Shown here one piece after another: positions 58,081-64,000 of a DNA stretch of 64,000 nucleotides. A program made the position numbers and the translations under genes. The notes under the pieces are model-generated. The model had not been told where the DNA came from. It saw only the letters and a list, made by a program, of their open reading frames with translations, and made no database searches. Each line of letters begins with the position of its first letter. Position 1 is the stretch's first letter. Source of the DNA: Larix kaempferi (taxonomy: Eukaryota > Streptophyta > Pinopsida > Pinales > Pinaceae); contig BSBM01000994.1 of the NCBI GenBank assembly GCA_027924585.1, positions 8,811,001-8,875,000 of the forward strand. Direction: 5' to 3'.

Positions 58081-59838
58081 TGTAATGTCCCCATTCAAAT
58101 AAATTTCAAAAGAGGAAATTCCACGAATCTACTAGTTTCCTAGGTTGGGGTGGGAACATTGGGATTTTGAATAAGGGAGCTAATAAAACCCAAATGGACA
58201 TTATATTGACATAAATATATTAAAGGGGGTTAAATAAATATTTATTATAGGAAAATAAGATGGCACTTGGTCATGAAGACACATTGGTGGTGTGGGACCC
58301 CCAAAAAGCTAGATTCCCCATGCCACATGGCATTCCACTCTCACCCATTCAAATCCAAAGTGGATTCCACTATACTTGGGGGATTTGGAAGGGAATAGTA
58401 TTTGGAATGAATCAATGAGATCGAAATGTAGAGGAAGAGTAACTCCCATGGAAGAGGAAGAGGAAATTTGGAGCTAGTGGGACACTTGGGCTAGATTCCC
58501 TATCTTTATGACAACAATGATGAAGATGCTATGACACCTATGACACAAATCCAACCTGAATGATGACATATGACATATATGACATGTCATAGCTAAAATT
58601 AGCCTCCAAGAGGGCGCACAAGGGAGTTATCGAATACAAAGGGACACCTACTCGAATCGAGTGGAGGAGGAGGCTAGATTGGAGGGACAAGTGGCATACT
58701 TGGGAATCTCTTCCCAAATTGAGTTGGCATGAGGCTCGTGGATGGAATTAGAGTTAGGGGTGCATTAGGAAGTTTATAAAAGTTAGGAACAAAGAAGAAT
58801 AGTGTATTTTGATCATTTTTCATTTTTCATTTGGAGAGAAGAGCTAGTAGAGAGCTAGTATGCTTGCCTTAGCACCAATTTCGAGGGTGAAATATTCCCA
58901 TCCTAATTGGAAATTGGAGAGGCTACTCAGAACTTTCATTTGGATCTGAAATGGAGTCTTTAGTTATAGGTTGAAGCTACAGGAGAGCTCCTAGTTCATT
59001 CAACTACAACTCATTCTTGCATCTCTTTCAAATTTTATTGCATATTTGGGCTCCTAGAGGAATTGTGCCCTTGGTGAGATGTTGGTCACTTTGTGAGAGT
59101 ACAATAATATCCATTTATTTGTATTCTGATATATATACTCTTTATTTACTGCTCATAAGACTCTCAGGTCGAAATACCAAGTGAATTTACGTAAAAATAC
59201 CGAACAATGCATAAATGGTGCCATTTCCCCTAGATATTGTTATTGGAGTTTGAAGAGACATTATTTCAAGTTGTATCAGTTATTATTTGTGATTTTGTTG
59301 ATGTATGGAGTGTTATTAAAGTTATGAATAAGTTTTATTATCGGTGCACAAGTCCTTGGCACCTAAAATTCGAATTTCACAACACATGGTGAAAATTACT
59401 AGCTTTGCCCCCTATGTGAAATCTTGCATATAAACATATGATTTAATTGAGTTTTAGAAGGCCATAAGAACTAATTAAGGATACCTTGGGGAGATTATTA
59501 AATCCACTCATCAATACCATACCTCTTTTTAGAAATTTGGAAGGGTTTAACAACATTTGGGAATTCATCTTTGTCCACTTCCCTTAGGGGTTTTGAAGCT
59601 CGAAATTGCTAGTAACGTTCCCTACTTTGTCCAGATTGTAAATGAATGTCGCAGAAGTGTTTTAAGGGTTTTTAAGCATACATCAGCCTCATTTATATGT
59701 ATTAATACCTTTCAAATACTTTCAGAACCAATTTAGAATCATTTGGAAGCAGTAGTGTCAATACTAGTCTAAGGGTCGAATTGGTTAAAAATTGTAGTTT
59801 TTCCTAGTTTGTGCAATTTTCCTAAAAGAGACACTACA
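58081..59838 (+). repeat. Element E 3' LTR
   Basis: It is complete, TGTAATGTCC to CACTACA, 1758 bp. Confidence 0.88.
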
Positions 59839-60282
59839 TAAGGGATGATTTTCTTGGGGGGTTTAAGGTCCATATAAATTGGTTAAATACAGATATTTTT
59901 TCAATCCAATCATTCTTTCCCTGGCCATGAGACACCACTTGGTGGAGATGAGATCATCTATGATTGTTGAGGCATGATTCCATAAGATGGATAGGCCCCT
60001 TGCAAGTCCTTGAGCATCTATGATGGAACAATTACCCATTATCCAACAATGATATAGGATGGATTTTTCTTCTTTCTTGGCACATTTAATTTCTTGAAGA
60101 AATAAAATGTCTATCTTTTCTGCTATGGTAATGTTTCAAAGAAGATTTTGCTTGCATCTCCCGTTCAAAACTCTGATATTCCATAAAATTATCTTCATCA
60201 TTGATACTGAGTCAGGATGGGGGTGATAACTATCTTTTATCAATTTTACTTGTCCAAAATTTACCATGAAATTCCCCACCTC
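59839..60282 (-). pseudogene. LINE-1 endonuclease start, right copy (duplicated)
   Basis: It is the counterpart of 54533-54968. The minus strand starts MMKIILWNIR..NGRCKQNL, then DILFLQEIKCA and STIIDDLISTKW. It differs from the left copy at several percent of positions and includes an extra stop. It is continuous with ORF1 on its right, so it represents the original ORF1/ORF2 junction. Confidence 0.85.
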
Positions 60283-61450
60283 CTATATTAGTTGTTGCAT
60301 AGGTTTTCTTCCTGGTTTATTTTTCTCCTTCGGTCCTTTTCTCCCATCCTTTTGCGGATCCCTGGAAATACCCAAGGGTTTTTTGGATCTTGCTGCGACC
60401 TTGGATGATGATTTCATGAAGACCTTATGGACCTTCCTATGTTGTTCGATTGGAACTGAGTATAGGTCCTTTTTCCTAAAGGTTTCCTCTAAATTCTCCA
60501 AATCAATCCCATCTAGTTCCTTTTCATCTAGATCCATCACTATATCCTCTCCTTCCTCCATAACTTGGGAATCATTATGAGGGCTTGAAATTCTAGATTC
60601 AATGATTTCTACTGATTTTCCTTTATTTTCTTCTAGTTTATCGGGAAGGAGGTTGGTAAGATTGGGGGTCTCTTCAGGATCCATGATTTGATCATCTTGA
60701 TCATTTGAGGACAATACCTTGAAGGGGTTGCTTGTGGAGGGAGTGCTCTGATCAAGTTTTGGTTGTTTTCTATTGTTATTCCCTCATTGAACTTGAACTT
60801 GAGTGAACCCTTTTTTTTCTTCAGCTGTAGGATCTGAAGGTTGATTGTTTTCTGCATTGAAGGGATAGTCTTTGAAGAGATGGCCATGAATGTGAAATTT
60901 TCTACAATGGAAGGGAATATTCTCATTGTCTATTGTTTGCTCCCATTCTTCATCTCGATTGTCTAGACATATAGAGCCCGGGAGGGGGTTGGCTATGTCC
61001 ATGTAGACACTGATTATGGCAGAAGAAGTGTATAGTCTTTGTTTGTGGATTTTGAGGTTTTGAAAAAGCGAGCTAGGGTATTTCCAATGCCCTCTATAGT
61101 TTCCTTGAAACTCTAGCTAAAATTTATGTGGTAGCGAATATAGACGGATCCATATAGGGGCATGAGAGAAGTCCTCTTTGTATCAATTGAATATTTCTAT
61201 CCATTCCTTCAAGAAGAGACCCGCCGAATTGAAAAATAATGGCCCATTATCGAATAATCGATTTTTATCATCAAGATTGTGTAAAATGGTCGTGAAAAAT
61301 CCTTTTGAGCTTAGTTGGAGCTCAAAGTTCCCCCTTGGTTTCCAACAATGTTGGATCCAGTTTACCAGATCCCTTTCCATGAACCTAAGCCCTAAAAATT
61401 TAATGATTAGGGCATGATATTTTAGGAATTGGGTGTTAGAGCTAACCCTA
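60283..61450 (-). pseudogene. LINE-1 ORF1, DUF4283-zinc knuckle protein
   Basis: On the minus strand the N-terminal part (about 61450-61183) matches the DUF4283 pattern: HALIIKFLGLR, GFFTTILHNLDDKNRLFDNG and LFLKEW. Next, after a stop, comes HAPIWIRLYSLP, then SVYMDIANPLPGSICLDNRD and a knuckle CRKFHIHGHLFKDYP (two of the expected Cys replaced). The last part (60714-60283) is acidic and then Lys-rich (KKPLGISRDPQKDGRKGPKE). ORF1 proteins of plant L1 LINEs bind element RNA. Frameshifts and lost zinc ligands mark it as decayed. Confidence 0.82.
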
Positions 61451-61828
61451 TTTGATTGAATGACATACCTGGGTACATCCGCTGCCTAAGGAATGCATTT
61501 TATTGGTTCCCACGCATGAAATGTCTTTGGATGGGAGGTACTCAACTCTTGATCCGTGGTTTTGGAATTTTCATGGAGCTTATGATGATCTCACATCATC
61601 GCATGCAGATCCTGAGGTGCATTAAAGGTGGGTCTAGAGAAGTTCATCCCTCTTCCCATAGTAGAGTTAATCACATCATGAAATGAAGGGGGATTAGCCC
61701 CCCCATTCTAGATTTCCATAGTGGCGGCCAGTTCGATACCTGCCTGGTCTCACCCAGCTAAGCTCGAAGAAGTTCATAGTTGAATGAAAAGACCCTAGCA
61801 TAATCCAAACAACATAGCTCGACAATTT
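61451..61828 (-). other. LINE-1 5' region and junction with LINE-2
   Basis: A non-coding stretch upstream of ORF1. It includes an inverted repeat around GGGGGATTAGCCCCCCC (about 61688-61705) and a GTTCGATACC motif near 61731. No family-specific 5' boundary could be set. Confidence 0.4.
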
Positions 61829-63290
61829 TTTTTATAACTTTATTAAAAACAAAGATTACATTCTTTATATGCCACGGCATTCAACCGGTTCACTGCTTTG
61901 AAGCTATCTGAGCTTTTTAGACACAAACCAAAATCTTACAATACTACCAAGAATCAAAACACTTCAAAATCACATCTTCAACATATTTATCATCAAACTT
62001 GATAGAGGTAAAGTCTCAATAACACAATGCAAAACTATGTTTGCTCACTTATACAAAAATCGCTCCAGGGAGTAAACAGAAACTAAAACTTCACAGCTGA
62101 AATTTGATAGGATTGGAGATAAAACTTTGAAACCACATCTCATCTTATTCAAAACAAATTTATCATCAACCCGGATAGAGATTCTCCCAGCCGGGACTCA
62201 TTTAGTCTCAAAACATCACAAAGCAAAACTATGTTTGCTCATTAATTCTGATTATAAACCGCTCTAGGGATAAACATAAAAAAAAAAAACTTTAAACCCT
62301 TTACAACAAAGTGTGATTATAAAACCTTTTTCCAACTACTAACAATCTCTTGTCTGAGATCACTATTGAAATCAGAAAGTATCGAAGATGAAGTTTTTTT
62401 TTTCGATTCACTTCTTGTACTACATTCCACTCCCCTTGTAGTTGGATCAAACTTGATTTTGATAATAGATCGACTTCACAATTCCATTCCCTATAAATAT
62501 GAGTGAAAGAAATATTATCCATTATCTTACTCAAAAACATTGTTTCATCCAAGATTGGATCCTGAACAATATTATGGCAGTAATTTTCTTCCTTAATCCA
62601 ATCTATAATGAGTTTGGCATCCCCATAAACTTGAATATACTTAATTTTTAACTCAACAACCAATCTTGTAGGAAACTCAATGCCAAAATTTCTATAGAAA
62701 TATTTGAACCGGGACCCAAATCTACCTTGAAGCAGTGTTTGTTCTCCTTTGATATGTAGATAACACCACCAAATCCTGATTTGAGACAATCACTCTGCGC
62801 CGCAAGATCAAAAAAGACCCAAGGAATGCTCCAGTTAGTGACCTCTATAGTTATTTGCCTAATTTTGATAAGGGAGGCATTTTGAGGAAAGTGGTGCAAA
62901 ATAGACAGGCTTCTTCTGGCACAATTGAAAGGTGAAATAAATTTGTTTTCGAAACAACTGTTGTTCCAAGCTATCTAGGTTTGTCAAAAACATATAAGAG
63001 GTACGAGATAATGGGCTTGTGAATTGATCTTTGAATCCAATCTTTTAAACTATACTAAATAGAAGAACCTGACCAAAAACAATTCAAGTGCAAAGAAGAG
63101 TTTATAATTTACCAAAACTTGTTTGATGTAACTAAAATCCTTAAAAAAATGTAAATTAGTCTCCTCCTCGATCTTGCATAAATAACGACTACCATGTCCT
63201 TTGTGATTCCTTCTTTGGAAAGAATCATAGGTTTGAATCTTGCTACTTCAAATAAACCAAGTTAGGATTTTTTCTTTTTCTTTTTGAGGA
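61829..63290 (-). mobile_element. LINE-2, 5'-truncated LINE
   Basis: Its 3' end on the minus strand is AATAAAG...ATAAAAAAAATTG at about 61845-61825, a polyadenylation signal followed by a short A run. Upstream come RNase H (62301-62899) and a degraded zf-RVT around 63100-63220 (YLCKIEEETNLHFFKDFSYI). RT and endonuclease are absent, typical of 5' truncation during target-primed reverse transcription. Confidence 0.75.
62301..62899 (-). pseudogene. LINE-2 RNase H domain
   Basis: Two overlapping minus-strand frames join by one shift. The first is PWVFFDLAAQSDCLKSGFGG, with FFDLAAQ for the usual FFDGASQ, then ISIEILALSFLQ. The second is YIQVYGDAKLIIDWIKEENY and FTHIYREWNCEVDLLSKSSL. The Asp, Glu, Asp and HIxRExN-like positions of plant RVT_3 RNase H are largely retained. 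It lies apart from LINE-1 and is not an exact copy of its RNase H. Confidence 0.82.
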
Positions 63291-64000
63291 CAATTAAATT
63301 TCCAAACAGAATTCCATTACCAACATTTTTAAGAAAATAGATAAGTAGGTATTAAATAATTTAATATAAGTATAGTTGGTTTGGTAAATCAATTTACGTG
63401 GTTAAAAATGGTAAATAATAAATAAAAGGTCTCAAAATCAATTCTTATGTTAGTCATGTTTATCTATATACATAACTCAATACCATCCTCATAATAAAAA
63501 TAAACATAAAAATCTAATAAATAAACTTAATAGGACCCAATTTTGTACTTAAACTTTTCTTGAAATATAGACAAGACCGAATAAAACAAAAATAGACTTT
63601 TCTTAAACTCATCCCAAATGTAGAGATGAAACAAACAAGTTCCATGTAGACACTATAAAGACAATAATTTAATACAAAGCAATAAATGAACCTTTCTTTG
63701 TCAACATTCATAATTCTACTTTAATCATTCTTAAAGAATAAATTCTCGAAATAAATCCGATTATCTTTCGAAAGAATATATTCATGAAATAAAATTGTTA
63801 AGCTTTTCGATGTAAAAAGATTTATACTTATTTTACTTTGTTATGGAATGAAATCTAATATTATTTTAGTATTACAAAATAATAATATATTATTATTAAG
63901 TAGAAGGGCGTATTTATACTTTCATTGTTGTAGAATGAAATATATTATTTTTATTTTAAAATAATTTTATTTATTCATTTTAAATTTAGATTTATCAAGT
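63291..64000. other. AT-rich DNA without recognised features
   Basis: Very AT-rich. An imperfect repeat of TTTATACTT...GTWGAATGAAATMTATTATT text lies at about 63815-63870 and 63910-63955. A minus-strand frame at 63514-63711 shows no known domain. Confidence 0.5.

Larger units (their letters stand above)
54963..59838 (+). mobile_element. Element E, small non-autonomous LTR retrotransposon
   Basis: Its LTRs are 54963-56701 (about 1739 bp, lacking the first 20 or so bases) and 58081-59838 (1758 bp, TGTAATGTCC...CACTACA). A Met-tRNA primer site TGGTATCAGAGC lies at 56704 and a polypurine tract GGGTGGGGAGGAC at 58068-58080. The interior is only about 1.4 kb with no pol. The LTR start TGTAATGTCCCCATT resembles that of the LARD (TGTAATATCCCCATT), suggesting relationship. 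No 5 bp TSD exists; instead an approximately 430 bp LINE segment is present on both sides. Confidence 0.88.
49502..61700 (-). mobile_element. LINE-1, L1-type retrotransposon with RNase H, interrupted twice
   Basis: On the minus strand the order is 5' region (about 61700-61450), ORF1 (61450-60283), endonuclease, RT, zf-RVT and RNase H (down to about 50014), then a 3' region. A G1-type solo LTR (51102-51668) and LTR element E (54963-59838) split it. Around E, a part of the endonuclease is present twice. Every domain has frameshifts or stops. The 3' end and poly(A) could not be placed. Confidence 0.85.

Noticed and set aside
61681-61765. SINE or tRNA-like B box (GTTCGATACC)
   Set aside because: No correctly spaced A box, no 3' A or T tail and no TSD were seen. 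The motif alone is too short.

Overview
This window is repeat-dominated nuclear DNA from a seed plant. The plant origin is supported by LTR retrotransposons with an initiator-Met tRNA primer site, L1-type LINEs whose ORF1 looks like DUF4283 plus a zinc knuckle and whose ORF2 carries an RNase H, a CACTA transposon, and captured fragments that resemble plant dynamin-related DRP1 and the COPII protein SEC31. Large genome size and a gymnosperm-like repeat style are only an impression. No intact host gene, tRNA or rRNA was found.

Positions 1-38,912 are one nested stack of transposable elements, resolved from LTR ends, primer sites, polypurine tracts and target-site duplications (TSDs). The base is a decayed Gypsy element (G1; gag/protease relic at 531-1,817, 3' LTR at 1,818-2,327 continuing at 38,743-38,912). 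A minus-strand, essentially non-coding LTR element (LARD-like, about 2.5 kb LTRs, about 4.6 kb interior) sits in that LTR. A Copia element (Copia-1, 9,875-36,711) sits in the LARD's right LTR. Copia-1 itself received two insertions 63 bp apart: a Tat-like Gypsy deletion derivative (12,157-22,581, TSD AGGTA) and a 9.4 kb CACTA transposon (22,645-32,058, TSD AGT). The CACTA element carries spliced-looking pieces of a DRP1 gene and a SEC31 gene plus a LINE fragment, so it is a Pack-CACTA type element.

From 38,913 to 49,063 lies unassigned AT-rich DNA into which a second copy of the same Copia family (Copia-2, 40,553-47,436, minus strand, TSD GTTAG) is inserted. A third Copia LTR is cut by the window edge at 1-530. 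Both long Copia copies lack a recognisable gag and protease, keep only a scrap of integrase, and carry RT/RNase H plus a minisatellite-rich 3' tail. The family therefore looks non-autonomous.

From about 49,500 to 61,800 lies a minus-strand LINE (ORF1, endonuclease, RT, zf-RVT, RNase H). It is broken by a Gypsy G1-family solo LTR (51,102-51,668) and by another non-autonomous LTR element (E, 54,963-59,838). E is flanked not by a short TSD but by an approximately 430 bp direct duplication of LINE sequence. A 145-codon reading frame of unknown nature lies just beyond the LINE RNase H. A second, 5'-truncated LINE (61,829-about 63,290) and AT-rich DNA end the window.

Almost every coding region is a pseudogene. 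The window mainly records successive parasites, several dependent on enzymes supplied elsewhere, and one DNA transposon that shuffled host exons.
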